From Procambarus clarkii (lineage: Eukaryota > Arthropoda > Malacostraca > Decapoda > Cambaridae): a DNA stretch of 64,000 nucleotides. Where the stretch lies: positions 34,586,410 through 34,650,409 of the forward strand of contig NC_091160.1 in the NCBI RefSeq assembly GCF_040958095.1, read 5' to 3'. Positions 1-13,043 of the stretch are shown here, in pieces; within the stretch, counting starts at the first letter, position 1; each line of letters starts with the position of its first letter. The position numbers and the translations under genes were made by a program. The notes under the pieces are model-generated. The model searched no databases, was not told the origin of the DNA, and saw only the letters and a list, made by a program, of their open reading frames with translations.

Positions 1-47
1 ATCTATGGAGACTAGAATTTGCTAACTTCATACGAGTATGGGGGATC

Positions 48-403
48 CAACCTGTCCTCTTAAAAATAGTCGCTTTTGGCCGTTTACCTGTATGGCCGAA
101 AGTGGACGTAATTTGAAAAAGAACAAAAAAAAATTAAAATTTGGATTTTTTTTTCAACAACAGTAAGTTAAGGGTCCTCTGATAGGTTAGGTGGGCAGGA
201 AATTCTAATAAAGTTTCGAAACGGTATGAAAAACGTTAATTGAAAGTTTCCTCTTCTAAGCTTGCCGAGTAAGCCGGACGACTCAAATAGAAAACGGAAC
301 AGTACGTCACTTTTGTGAGTCGATTTCATTTCAAATTACGTGCAAATTTGGCCATAGCGCGCATACGAGCCAAAAGTGACGTTATTTTTAAGAGGACGGG
401 TTG
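48..403. mobile_element. MITE with CAACCYGT termini, copy 1
   Basis: A 356-bp nonautonomous element whose ends are inverted repeats (CAACCTGTCCTCTTAAAAAT against CAACCCGTCCTCTTAAAAAT). It is flanked by a perfect 7-bp target duplication GGGGATC (41-47 and 404-410). It has no transposase. The same family is at 57828-58188. Confidence 0.9.
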
Positions 404-410
404 GGGGATC

Positions 411-3400
411 AGTACTCTTTCATTCAAGCTCTTTGTGCACTACAAATGTAATTACATTCCTGCTCCAAGGATGTCTCAAAAGCACATTCCTTCTCATCTC
501 TGATGTACTTTACATTCATCGTAAGGTGTACCTTCTAATCTGTCTATCAATGTCTATATTAGTTTTCTTTTTTTGTGTAATATGCCACAGCAAAGGCAAA
601 CTTTTCCACATGGTAAGTTATTTTTATTCTTTGTCTAACAAAATCTGCTTAATTTTTTGTTATCCACTTTAATATATTTCTTTATCTGGAACATTAATTT
701 ATTGTTTATGCATACAGTACAGTATAATTGTTGTAGTGTATAATAAATGTGTATACAGTACACATTTATTATATTGCATGTAATTAATGGTTATATAATT
801 ATTTTTGTATACTATGTAATTATACTGTATACTGTATATGATTATTGTGATATACAAATTAATTTCTTAACAGAATTCTTTTTGGTTACAGTATATTGTA
901 TGAACAGTTCCAGTTTTTTGTTATTACGTACATCCTCCTTACACGGTGTATTTAATTACACACACATCATTCTCATGGTCACCTACATGCACTTTCCTTA
1001 CGCAAACCAAATTGTATCTCTCGTGGTATCAAATCTCTTGCCAATAATCACATGGTTTCATTGCTTGAACCACTATCCCTGGTTTTGCATCTACTTTATG
1101 CTGTAGAGTAGAAGAACTTCTGAAACCCACTGCAGGTAAGCTCCAGGTAGGCCATTCTTACTTTCTTCACATCTTTAAAGACTTGCATATCACAATGTAG
1201 GCAGCAGCAGGCATGTAACCCATGCCCAAAGCTCACTGTAGATGTCTTAACCATTTTCCTTAGGTGGATGGGTTGTCAACTAGTTGCAATGCAAACAGTT
1301 ATACTTTGTATAAGTTTTTTTTTTCCCCCTTAGGTCTAAGAATGAAAGCTACTGAACTGCTCTAAGGGGCAGTTGTGATCACAGATTCAGAAACTTACAT
1401 GCGGTACCCTCACCCCATTCTTGTCAATAAATGTAATCCGAGTAATATGTTGTAGACATCATACACAGTACAACTTTATTCACAAATATCTTTTGAGAGA
1501 ATAATCACTAGTGCTGATAATATTTGCCATTTCACCAGTTGCAATCACCGTTGTTTTTGTGATGTGCAATATACATAGTTCCATCCATTGCAGTGATAAA
1601 AACTGTCAAGTTATTCAGTAATTAGCTGATGAAGCAAATGTATTCATGTGTTTTATGATTAGAAGCCGTTGTCCTCTAATTGGGAAAAGGTAAGAGTCAT
1701 GACGGTATGATTCTCTTAATGCTAGAAGTAGCTGTAATTGTTTTTAAAACAAGGGTTACAGGCGGTGGGAAGCGCATCCTTAGACTTGTCTTGGAAATTT
1801 TGAATCGTCGTGTCTTGCATAGTACTAAATAGTCATACTGATTTAGTCCTGTATTTTGATAATTACAGTATTATAGCAAGTGGAATAATAGCTACAATCT
1901 AACATTTGGGGGTCTGGGGAATTATTGCTGATCACAAGGCAGGTTGACTGATGATAAAACTGGAAAAGTTATCATCCACATGAGAAGGGAAGGCATTATA
2001 AAGAAACATCAGTTCTTCAATATTATCTGCACCTTTATTAGAATTTAATGTGGGGTTGGACACAAATTTCCATACATTAGATAAACTATTTGGTACATTG
2101 CCTAAAGGAATGCCCTTCTAGTAATTAAGCCACTTTAGAGCACTTCACTATTTTCATTGCACCATGCACGTAATTAGAGAAATTACAAATAATTGGTAAT
2201 TACATTCTCTATATAATTTAAATTTCTTTCTGCCTTGTTCCATAAATGTTTTGTAACCATTTTGTAAATTCTGCCGCACTTTACACATAAACTAGAGAGA
2301 CATGCATCATATCTGCCAAGCAAATAGTTCCCTATGTCTATTACACACTAATTTCTTTCGGTTGTATTTTGTTTTCCCAATAAAAAGTAACAATAAATTT
2401 CAACAATATACAGTATATAGCTAGTATGCATTATCATCATGGCTTACTAGTAAATATTAATGTATTAACAAAATTATCATTGGTTTTAAATAGCATAAAC
2501 CCCAAATCATAAATATCTATTTCACACGTTGCTGGTTTTATACAAATGCTTCATATTTAGTCGGTACAAAGTTCTCAAACTTTTTCTACTTACCGTATTT
2601 TGTTTATATTTTTTGTTATAAATTACATACGTTATCATATATGCAAAAAAAGTGTATAGATGTATATTAATAGCATCAAGTAACCTTTTTAATGAACATT
2701 ATAGTATGGTAGTTTATGTAAAAAAAAAAAAAAAAAGACAAAAATAATGGGGCCTGAGGTAATTGACCAGTTGGCCTTGCCTGTCCATTGAAGCCTTATT
2801 GCAGGGAGTAATGGGATGCCCTTTCTTCCACTGATGGTGGTTGTCAATAGCCACATTCACTCGGCCACTTCTGAAGCTTCCACTATAAAGCCCCATATTG
2901 CTGGTTATTATTTCCACCCACTTATGTCTGGCTGTCTTTCCTTTCTAATGTCTTGCTGATGCAGTTTTCATTCCTGTAAAAAGAATAGCTTTCTCCGCGC
3001 AAGCTGCACCTGCTTCACAACCGGAGTAGCCTAACAGCATGTAGAAGTCTAACAAGTCCTGTGCGCTTCAACATTTGAAGGTACTTTAAATGTCTACGGA
3101 GAAATGACTGCCCCTTTTGTTCGGGTAGTTTTGTTGGAAATGAGGTATCAAAGTTACAGTCTTTTTAGTTTGTTTAAATTGGAGTTGAGGCTTTGGCACA
3201 TCATGTTGTTAACCGAGACTTGCGTTAATAAACAACGTGCTGAAAATTAGGCTTCCTTAGCTCTGAAGTAGTTGCTTAGTTTTGTAAATGGGTTATTTCA
3301 CCCAATTAGTTTATGTACGAACAGAATTCAGAAATATATGAAATTTTCACCTTATGTACTGTACATATACATGTATTCAGTAAGCTGTATCCTTCACTTG

Positions 3401-4545
3401 AAAGTGGAGAATGAACCTTGCTGTATTCTGATCACTCATGTCTTTCAGATTATTTTGTTATTTGCATATAAGGTACATATAAACTGTACTGATACAGTAC
3501 TTTCATTAGAATATAATATGGATTATGAAAAAGTATTATAATTTGTCTAATAATTATAAAGCAAGATATATCACTGCTTGTATCCAAGCACATCAACTAG
3601 AAACAGTAGCTATTTTATGGTTGAATGGAAGAGCTTTATAGTCTGACACTTAAGCTAAAGGATAAACACACGAGAGAGTAAGCCCCCAACAGGATACCAC
3701 TAGGTTTAAGGTACACTGTACGAGGTACTGTGCAGACCCGTCACATCATTTGGAATACTCGGCAGACAGTGATTTCATATGGTTTTCTATAGTAGCCAAC
3801 CACATTGCTTACAATTGTTTGTACCACCAATTAACAACAGGTAATGTAGAAAACCAAAATTAATAAGAAGTACATGCAAATGCTCTCAGTCTAGGCTGGA
3901 ATAACTGTAGAAGATCTTAGTTACGACATTTACATTTATTTCATGTTCAATTTTGATTATTATAAATTGTAATTGCTGAGGAAATAGTGCTAGTTCTTTT
4001 ACCGTATCCTCTTGCTTTGTTAAAATCATATAGGCCTACTGTTTTTAAACAAACTGATTACTCAATATGTAAATAAGTCAACAGCTGCTGAAAACTAAGA
4101 GCAGTTAAATTCATGTACAATTTAAAGTCGTGTGTCAAGGGTCTGCTTAGGAACTCCTGCATAACGTGTAGAAATTTGTAAATGTCCCAAGTGTACATAT
4201 ATCCCTTGCCAATTTTGTATGCAGTGATCATGTTGAAAAGGAACCAAATAAACAAAAGATACACTCCATTTTTATTCACCCCTTTAGATGACCATTATTT
4301 GATGTTGTATACCCATCAGTGGCGGTGCCTTGACAAGGTGAGGGCACTCGTGTGATGCCCCTCAGGTAAGAGGTGTAAGAGGTTCTGCACCACACACACT
4401 GCCTGCTGTGGCAGCTCACAAGTGAAATACACCACTGTGTGCTAGATGTGCATGGAGACCCATGGTTTGCTTATGCTCCTTCATATGGGAGTTGAACCTA
4501 CCCAGCAGCTGTGGCCACTAGGGAACTACACTTTGGTTGGGGGAG
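411..4545. other. AT-rich DNA without recognisable genes
   Basis: I see no conserved coding signal on either strand. The open frames here are short and AT-driven. 4310-4545 may be an old repeat, but I cannot name it. Confidence 0.5.
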
Positions 4546-4549
4546 GGGG

Positions 4550-4692
4550 GGAGTAAAATGAGACGTTTTATTCACCTGAACTGGCATTTAGAAATACTGT
4601 CAGAACAAAAGTGAATTATTTTAAAAAGCAATTAGATGGGTTCCTACAAAGTGCCTCATGTCTTGATCTATACTTCCAGGGAGACTGATAGG
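4550..4692 (+). mobile_element. LINE 3' coding fragment
   Basis: The translation RNTVRTKVNYFKKQLDGFLQ resembles the region near the end of LINE ORF2 seen again at 6660-6900 and 42500-42580. Fragmentary and weakly supported. Confidence 0.35.
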
Positions 4693-4769
4693 TGCTCACT
4701 GCATTCACATTCTCATTCTGTCCACACTATTATGGCTGACCTTCCTATTCCTCTGCCTCTCCCTCAACC

Positions 4770-5480
4770 CTTCATTGTGTTTATGCCATACTGAGCTACA
4801 CCTCAGCTCTGGTGCCTTTCCATCATCCCCCACCCAGAGCTCGTATGTTGAAACTGGAGTTCTCTCTCTACAGGATCGTGATTGTTTCTGCCCTTGCATC
4901 CTTATGAAGTCCCTACAATATCCCAGCTCTTGCTTGTGCCATTCCTTAACCATTGCTCCTCAGGAGAGCTCCGATCCCTTTCGCTGCCTTCCTTGTCCTG
5001 CCAGGGTGGTTCATTTACAAGATTCTCTCTCAATTCACATCAACATCTCATTATTCCTGCTTTGACCCCATGGAAGGATGCCACTTTTGAAATTTTGCAG
5101 GACTCTTGACAGGCTTATACTCCCCCCTACTGTTCTGAAAAATCCTTTTCCTTGAACATTTTTCTTCAACTCTCTTGCACTACTCTCTGATTGGTCTAAG
5201 TCTGCCGACAGGATCGGCTACTCCACTGTTTTCTCCAACTGGACCTGTATGTGCTGCCTCCCTCTGGAGACTTGGCACCTTTATGGCAGAACTTTGTGCA
5301 TTTTTCTATGCTGCTTGTTAACGGCTATTTCTGCCAGCGTTGCTTTGTCATTGTGGTTGACTTTCGCAGCACCCTCATAGCTTTGTGATCTTAACCCTTT
5401 GCATCCTGTAGTACTCCAAGTTCAATACTGACCATTTCTTATCTCTGGCAGATGTGAAAGTCAAATTTTCCTAGGTTCCC
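4770..5480 (+). mobile_element. I/jockey-type LINE relic, 5' part (RNase H region)
   Basis: Decayed coding sequence. LSSGAFPSSPTQSSYVETGV is the linker after the reverse transcriptase in RNase H-bearing LINEs. The stretch around SADRIGYSTVFSNWT..LPLETWHLYGRTL (about 5200-5330) is an RNase H domain with frameshifts and stops. It continues at 6957-7330 after an insertion. Confidence 0.6.
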
Positions 5481-5539
5481 AGCTATATCAGGGTTCACTC
5501 TAATGAACTTCCCTTCCCTCAGTTATATGAAGTTGGATT

Positions 5540-6956
5540 AGGCCATGGCTATACGAAAGGAAACAGACAGTGTAAATAGTGTTAAGTCAGAGTTGGAAAA
5601 TGTTGTTAGTGGAGTGCCTCAAGGCTCTCTCGTGGGCCCTCTGTTGTTTATACTGTAACATATATAAATGATTTAGATTCAGGTTTGAGTAGCAACATTT
5701 GCAAATTTGCCGACGATACAAAAATCAACACGGAAATAAATACAGAAGACGACTCGCTATCACTTCAAGTCAATCTAAACAGGGTTTTAAAACGGTCAAA
5801 AGATTGGCAGATGCAGTTTAATGCTGATAAATGTAAAGTTTTGAGGCTAGGTAATGATGATAGTGTTACAAGATATGAGCTAGATGGTGTTCGAGATTGC
5901 AAAGTCGGATTGCGAAAGGGATCTGGGAGTTATGATTAGTAAGAATTGAAAACCAAAGGATCAATGCATGAATGTTTGTAATAAGGAAAATAGGACACTG
6001 GGATTTATTAATCGAAGCGTTAGTAACAAGGCACCCGGTAGTGTTCTTCAGCTATATCTTGCTCTGGTTAGGCCCCATTTAGATTATGCAGTTCAGTTTT
6101 GGTTGCCGTACTGTAGAATGGATATAAATTCACTTGAACGTGACCAGCGTAGTATGACTTAATTCCCCAAATTAGAAACCTGTCATATGAAGAGAGATTA
6201 ACAAAGCTAAAATTGCATTCACTGGAAAGGTGAAGAGTTAGTGGTGACATGATACAAGTTTACAAATAGATGAATGGGCATGCAACCCGTTCTCGCAAAT
6301 TGAATAAGTCAATATTGACTTATTAAATATGTGCATAGGTGACATACTTAACATAATAGTTTCCCTTGAAAAGCTTCATAGAAAACACCGACCTTACCTA
6401 ACCTACTTAGTATGTTAAGATAAGCATCTTATTGCTTCGTAATTACAATTATTACCTAACCTATACCTATAATAGGTTAAATAACAATTGTAATTACAAA
6501 GCTATAAGATGCTTATTTTAACATACTAAGTAGGTTAAGTAAGGTCGGTGTTTTCTATGAAGCTTTTCAAGGGAAACTATTATGTTTAGTATGTCACCTA
6601 TGCACGCAACTAATAAGTTAATATTGACTTATTAAATTTGCGAGAACGGGTTGGGGCATAACAAAGGGGGGATATTAATAATAGGGCATTGAAAGTATCA
6701 ACACAAGACATCCAATTTATACCCATTGTTTTGTGTTCTAAGTTTAGATTTAGGAAAGACTTGGGTAAATACTGGTTCAGTAATGGTTGTTGATTTGTGG
6801 AACCAATTACTGTCCTGCGTAACAAGGTGGTTAGGTCCCTCGATTGTTTCAAACGTGGGTTGGACATGTATATGAGTGGGATTAGGTGGTTTTAAGTAGG
6901 AGCTGCCTCGTATGGGCCAAAAGGCTTTCTGCAGTTACCTTTGATCTTGTGTTCTT
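5540..6956 (+). mobile_element. CR1-like LINE relic (reverse transcriptase and 3' end), split by a MITE
   Basis: GVPQGSLVGPLLF (about 5611-5650) and ICKFADDTKI (about 5698) are reverse transcriptase motifs, followed by WQMQFNADKCKVL and LYLALVRPHLDYAVQFW. The frame shifts several times. After the MITE at 6283-6653 it resumes with FRFRKDLGKYWFSN and a 3' UTR containing GTAGGAGCTGCCTCGTATGGGCC. Internal stops show that it is dead. Confidence 0.75.
6283..6653. mobile_element. Palindromic MITE, copy 1, inside a LINE
   Basis: A 371-bp fold-back element: most of the left half is the reverse complement of the right half. Its ends read CAACCCGTTCTCGCAAAT. It is flanked by GGGCATG/GGGCATA (6276-6282, 6654-6660), a 7-bp duplication with one change. 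It interrupts the coding relic of a LINE. Confidence 0.88.
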
Positions 6957-7330
6957 GACTCTTGGATGCCACCACTAAGGAGGCCATTCATACTTGCAAT
7001 GGTCTCCGGAAAAGGATACCCGATTCAAATTTCTACCTGGTCATGCTGCAGTCCATGACCATTGGCAGGGTCATTGGTCATTTATAGGTAATAAACTCTG
7101 CTCTTAAATTTAACATTTTCCCTTGGCCTTCCTCCTGCCATCATAATAGGCAATAAGAAACTACTTTGGCTAGGTTGCACATTGGTCACACTTGCTCGAC
7201 TCATGGTCACTTCATGAAACAGTCTTGCTGCCTTCTGTCCTAACTGCAGTCCCACTTAGTTGTGTGCCTTGTTGACTGCCCCAATTTGTGGGATGAGAGT
7301 TTCTTTCCCAATATCCCTAGGTCATTTTTT
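6957..7330 (+). mobile_element. I/jockey-type LINE relic, 3' part (zinc-finger end)
   Basis: The translation ETTLARLHIGHTCSTHGHFM...VDCPNLWDES matches the C-terminal CCHC-type region of RNase H-bearing LINEs. It is probably the continuation of 4770-5480, split by the LINE at 5540-6956. Confidence 0.55.
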
Positions 7331-10300
7331 TAGAATCTTTTCTGAAGCGGATATTTTTAATATCATTCGCCGTATGTCATTTTTGTTCTTACATTGGCAT
7401 AGTGATATTTAGTGCCTTTTGAATACCTTGCAACAGATTGTGCTGCAGTCTTCCTGGCTTGGTGCCTTCTTTGACAATGAAATTTTTGATGTACAGGTAT
7501 ATTGTCAGGGTTAGAGGGAAACAATTGTGTAAGCACGATTCTTCAGTTGTACGATTCCATTGCCATGTATTGCAAGAACAGAATTGCATACAAACGTTCA
7601 ACAGGTGATGGCAGACATGGAAGCACGCTGCACTTCTCATTTCAACCCTTCGGATAAGTTTTTTTTTTTCTATTTATAAACAGGCTTTGAGAGATTACCG
7701 TAAAAGTTATCAAATACAGTAACCATTAAAAACCTGGAAAATGACAACTGTAGATGTAGGCCAGCCAACTAATTTAAAAGTGTCCATTTAACAATTTTAT
7801 AAGGATATTCAAAATAGTTCCACCTGGAATTTTTTATTTTATGACCTCATACATTAGGAAGTAGCACAATGTTAGTACAGTACTCTTTTTAAAGTTTGTT
7901 AAATAATAAACTTTATAAAAATTCATCTTCATAGCAAAATTTAACAAAATATTTATAAACAAACTTTCTTCAAGGTTTGTCCAACTACAGAATGCCAAAT
8001 AATAATAAACAGTGATTAAAAATATAAATTTGCAACAAATTTTTAACAAAATTAAATTTAACATACCCAAGAAATTTTTTGGCAGCAAATCAAGACTTGA
8101 ATGAAATTGAACACTGCAAAGTGTCAGGATTTTCCAGAACAATTTACAAGTTGTGTGTATGCTTTCAAATCATCACATTTTGTTCATACCCATGAAAAGG
8201 AGATCATTACAGCTCTCCCTGTATAATGAATTTGCAACTCGCAAGCAACAATTCAAGAGTGTGCAGAACATGGTAATCCCGATTTGTTATTCAAAGTTAA
8301 GCTACTTTCCTGAAAGTTTTAAATTATCAATGATAGAATTTGGGCACGATGCCCAGCACTTGACTCAAAAGGCTGTTCGGTGCACGAGAGCATCTAGGAA
8401 TATTGGAGCATCTTATAACATTCATTTTCTTAATGTCTATGCATCCAAATCACAGCATATTATAGTCTTATAAATAGCTTTACAGGTTTCATGATATCGT
8501 CACTCCAACATTCATATAGTCTACACTAACTTCACAATGTCAACATGCAATCATCCTCTTTTATTCAGTCTACTGTACACCCATCTGCACTTTTTGCTAT
8601 CAGGACTTTTCCTATGTATTTTGAATTTGATTATTTGCAGACCAATACAAATATTTATAAACTGCTGCTGTAAAATTGTATATATTTGTTTGGTTACGAC
8701 ACATTAACCATATACATTCCATGTTCAAAAATTTACCTGAAGTATGCATCAAACAAATCAAAGAAAAAATTAAGATATTAAACTGCAAAATGAGTAATGC
8801 TCTGGCAAGTTATCTAAATTTGTAGTAGACAAGTGAATGAACCTGCAATGTAAATTTGGCCAAAGCAAAGTAATAAATAGAAACTCCAGTGGTAGTATTT
8901 AGGGTCAAGTTGCCCAAATCTGTCTAATCATTATCAGACCACTAGCTCCTAAAAACCAACGTTTCCTACACCATTGAATAGGACGATATTACAAACAGTG
9001 AAACTCTTCGAATACTGTATAGTCCATTTACATACCAAAACATGAAAGGCATCTAAAGAGAAACTAAAAAAGAAATTAGAATGTTTAGCTTCAATGAGAC
9101 TGCATCCCCTTTCAAACAATGGAACCAAATACCAACATGACAAATTCACCACTACCGGTACCTGGCCACCAAAACTATTAGTGCATCTCCAAATCAATTT
9201 ATACTATGAATCCATGCTACCACTATGCAACCTTGCATGTTAGTGCAAGACAGACTATCAGTGGTTCCCATGGAATAAGCCACTGAACAGCGGATGATGC
9301 CCTTGTTCAGCCACGGGAATAGGAATCACAGTGTCGCCAAACAATTTTTAAAATACAAAAAAAGAAAAACAAAAAACCTACACCATGCTACAATGTCCAG
9401 AAATATCATATCTTATTGCTCGGGTTTAAGGAACAGACCACCAAACACTGGGGGTTGTACCACTGTCTGATCCCCCCTTAGAGAGCCTGATATGTGAGAA
9501 TGAAGTACTTACCAGTACTACAGGAATGTTGCCTTATAGTTTGAAAGTAAGGCAAGTATAATACAAGCCGTAATATAAATTGTTATAGTGGTTAATTTAC
9601 CACAAAAATGGATGATATGACTGATTAGACACCTGGTGCACACATTATCCAGCCAATTACACATTTTGGTAAATATCTTTAATATTACAACTACACACAA
9701 TTGTCATTTTATATACATTTTCCCTCTTGCTGTAAATGCCATCATGTATTTTATATATTTTAAATCCAATTTGAAAACTGATAGTTTACATTAAGAGGCT
9801 GGATACTGGCGACTTTACAATACAGTGGCATTCGAACACGCTATAAATTTTATGCAAAATTACAGCAACAGTATCTTTACATGTCAAATTCATAACATTC
9901 AAAGAAACACTAATGAATGCAAAGTAACCCATATACCCTGAGATCTATGTATATTGGCCCATCAAATGACGAACTTCACTCAATCTTTCCACAAGCAGTT
10001 TAAGGCACATCTTGAGGTCTCTCTCACACTGAAGTTAATCATTTTAACAAATTCTCTAAATTTCCTCCATTCTATCATATGCCATTTACAGATCATAAAT
10101 ATTAAAGTGCAATGATATCACTATTAAATTGGGGACATAATATGAATGACTAATTTTGTTGCAAGTCACATACATAATGTAGAATTTCCATAATCAATTT
10201 TCAAACAAATCACAAAATGAAAAATACAAAATGAAAAAGAATACACAAAATTTTGATGGTAAACATTCTATCGTCAATAATCCGTATAACTTGGTAAAAA

Positions 10301-11990
10301 TGCATTATCAGTGACACGGTAGCAAATAAATCTAGTAATAGTAATTGGGGGGGGGGGGGGAAGCCTCCCCCCAAGAGGGTAGAATAAGATGGAGAGGGAA
10401 AAAAAAAAAAAAAAAAAAGGTCCACTTACTTGCTATATTTGAACTCTTGACTGCCAGGAAAATAGCCAAATTCTCTCAACACTTCAACAATTACATATAG
10501 TGCAGCATCAAAGGTAATCAACTCACATTTCAAAGTTCTACATGCTGGAGCACATGTGGACACATTCACTCAAAATATTTACGCATGGAAAAACATTAAT
10601 GATAACCTTTGCTTAAAAATATATTGACACTACAGTACTGTGTATACATGAAGTATTTCAAACTCTTCAAATATTTGTTCTTTAGTATCTTTTTTAAATT
10701 GTATATACAAAATTACTATTTTTTAGAAACTCATTTATTAATCCACATTTCTAAGAAAATTAGTAAACATTTGAAAAGTTTTATTTTATGAGAATGCCTT
10801 AAATACAGTAGAGCTCTTAAACACACTGGTACAGAGATGAAAGTTCTACACTACATCTGGACATAATTACAAGAAAACTTCACAGCACCATCTGTTTTTA
10901 TAAAGACATCAGTATCTTACCTATTTACAAGCCAGTCATCGACTACCTCTAGAAAATCCAACATTATCTTCAAGAATGATTTCAAGCTTTGCGAGATAAT
11001 ATGCACGTACAGAATTTATTTTCTTGAAGACCAAGGTTAACCAATGTCTTCAGCACTGGAGGGGGGGAAGGGGAGGGTACATGCACAGTATATATAGAAA
11101 GACCAAGAATTTCCAAATTTCCTAACAGAAATCACTGCCAGAATGAGTGCTTGGAGCTTATGACAAATGCATGGCAACATGTTTGTGAAGGGATGGTAGG
11201 ATATAATCATGAACACCTGTCTAACAGTTAATTAAATTGTAAGGAATGTTTAGTCTTTCTGCAAAAATCTTTAAGTTAACAAATGGTGAAAAATTACAAT
11301 CATTACCAATTATATGATATTTTTGTAATGGTATTTTTGTTAATAGTATTGTATTCAGATTAGTAATCACAGTTAACAATTTAGTAAGAACCAAATTTGT
11401 GCACAAATTTAGATTTGATTTTTGCACTTTCATAGCTATAAATAATATTTAAATAGGTAAAAATTAAGTGATAATTTATATATATATATTAACTACATTA
11501 TATTTTTGAAATACTGTTTTAGGTATTTATATTTTTAAGTTCAGGCAGTGATACCCATTTAAAAAGTAGTGAAACTAATTATTAATGCCTATGCTCAACT
11601 GCATGGCTTATTATAAAAAAAAAATGGCTAAAAACCAAAGGCTAAACTTACAAACTTGGGTCAATTTACTGTATTTCAGAGTACTGATTTATTTCAACCT
11701 TTATGCCAGAATTCTGGCAGATCTCTTGCAAATTATAGGCACCAGCTCGTAAATAATATCAAACAATCCAGTTTGGCCACAGAAATCATTCCATTGTGAA
11801 AACAATTTAGAGTAAATCATAGCACAACTACCGGCCAGAGCTCCACGTACACTGGAGCACTTCTAATGCCACTACGATGCTAGTGATGACTGAATACCAG
11901 TGAGAATACCACAGCTACATAGAGCACCCCATGCCTTGAGCAGTCCCAACAGGTCTTATCACAGAATATGAGAAGTGAGCACCATTAAGG
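7331..11990. other. AT-rich, largely repeat-free DNA downstream of the LC3-like gene
   Basis: No exon is recognisable. TTTATT (AATAAA on the minus strand) is frequent, for example near 11688, so part of this could be a long 3' UTR of the minus-strand gene. That is only a possibility. Short G and A runs occur near 10348-10420. Confidence 0.35.
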
Positions 11991-12074
11991 AGGTCCTTTA
12001 CCTGAAATAATTAATTACCATTAGTGAATACCATAATAGTAAATGCACGGCAATCTATGTCATTTCATCAATTT

Positions 12075-12129
12075 TCACCGCAAATGATTATAAATACTGT
12101 ACAGTACAGTATGTATTCTGCACATCTTT
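12075..12129 (-). CDS. Candidate terminal exon adding a short C-terminal tail to the LC3-like protein
   Basis: The minus strand has an acceptor with a good pyrimidine tract (CTCTTTCCTCATTATAG, AG at 12131-12130). Splicing exon 4 to it restores Gly (GG+A) and adds KMCRIHTVLYSIYNHLR before TGA (12077-12075). Such a tail would have to be removed by an Atg4 protease. A competing acceptor at 12003-12002 (ATTATTTCAG) would give GG+G TAA, that is, no tail. No transcript evidence is available to me, so this is a candidate only. Confidence 0.3.
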
Positions 12130-12252
12130 CTATAATGAGGAAAGAGCACTAAAATAAAAGTTTAGGGTTGTGTAGTCTTTCTCGAGCCCCAATTCTTTAT
12201 CACAGTCATCCAGAGGCTGAGAAACTGGGTAGGAAGGCAGACAAAGGGGTTC

Positions 12253-12680
12253 CAAGGGAAGTAAGGAAGGAGCAAGGGAAGTAAGGAAGGAGCAAGGGAA
12301 GGAAGGAAGGAGCAAGGGAAGGAAGGAAGGAGCAAGGGAAGGAAGGAAGGAGCAAGGGAAGTAAGGAAGGAGCAAGGGAAGGAAGGAAGGAGCAAGGGAA
12401 GGAAGGAAGGAGCAAGGGAAGGAAGGAAGGAGCAAGGGAAGGAAGGAAGGAGCAAGGGAAGGAAGGAAGGAGCAAGGGAAGGAAGGAAGGAGCAAGGGAA
12501 GGAAGGAAGGAGCAAGGGAAGGAAGGAAAGAGCAAGGGAAGGAAGGAAGGAGCAAGGGAAGGAAGGAAAGAGCAAGGGAAGGAAGGAAAGAGCAAGGGAA
12601 GGAAGGAAGGAAGGAGCAAGGGAAGGAAGGAAGGAGCAAGGGAAGGAAGGAAGGAAGGAGCAAGGGAAGGAAGGGAGAAG
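12253..12680. repeat. 20-bp polypurine minisatellite
   Basis: About 21 units of AAGGAAGGAAGGAGCAAGGG with few variants (GTAAGG, GAAAGA). On the gene strand it is polypyrimidine. It keeps three frames open, which is why long Leu/Pro/Ser-rich frames appear; these are not genes. Confidence 0.95.
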
Positions 12681-12800
12681 GGTAGGGGGACGACCTTTTT
12701 TATCTTGTGCTTCAAAAGTACAGCGAACAATACGTGAACAAGACAGGTAGTGTACAGCCTCGCCCCAGCACCTGCCGTAGTGAGGGCAGAAGAGACTTAC

Positions 12801-12956
12801 CCAAACACCTCCTGGCTGGCGTAGGTGACGTAGAGGAAGCCATCATCGTCGTGACACTCCCGGTAGACCTCAGAGAGGGGCCGGGAGAGGGAGACGAGGG
12901 ACCGGTTGTTCACTAGGAGGTAGAAGGTCATCGTGCTTTGCAGCTGCATCCGGTTC
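12801..12956 (-). CDS. MAP1LC3C: LC3C-like ATG8 gene, exon 4 (C-terminal half, conjugation glycine)
   Basis: The acceptor is TTGGTGTTGGTCAG (ending 12957). The exon encodes NRMQLQSTMTFYLLVNNRSL, a variable stretch with SEVYRE, then DDDGFLYVTYASQEVFG. FYLLVNN.SLVS and DGFLY.TYASQE.FG are hallmarks of LC3, and the final Gly is the lipid-conjugation site. The exon ends TTT GG followed by a perfect donor GTAAGT (12800-12795). Read unspliced it gives GGG TAA, a stop directly after the glycine (TAA 12799-12797). Total protein to this Gly is 154 residues from M1, or 130 from M25. Whether a further coding exon is used is open. Confidence 0.93.
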
Positions 12957-13043
12957 CTGACCAACACCAAACAACTCATTACACAGTAATTGACGTTTGG
13001 AAGTATATTACTACTTTAGACATGCGTGTACACTAATCATAAG

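Larger units (their letters stand above)
12002..12800 (-). other. Intron 4 (or 3' UTR) of the LC3-like gene
   Basis: This lies between the exon 4 donor and two candidate acceptors (AG at 12131-12130 or 12003-12002). More than half is the polypurine minisatellite described separately. If the transcript is not spliced here, the whole stretch is 3' UTR. Confidence 0.5.

Noticed and set aside
12130..12730. Three overlapping Leu/Pro/Ser-rich frames of 137-177 codons on the minus strand
   Set aside because: All three frames are open only because they run through a 20-bp tandem repeat of stop-free polypyrimidine.
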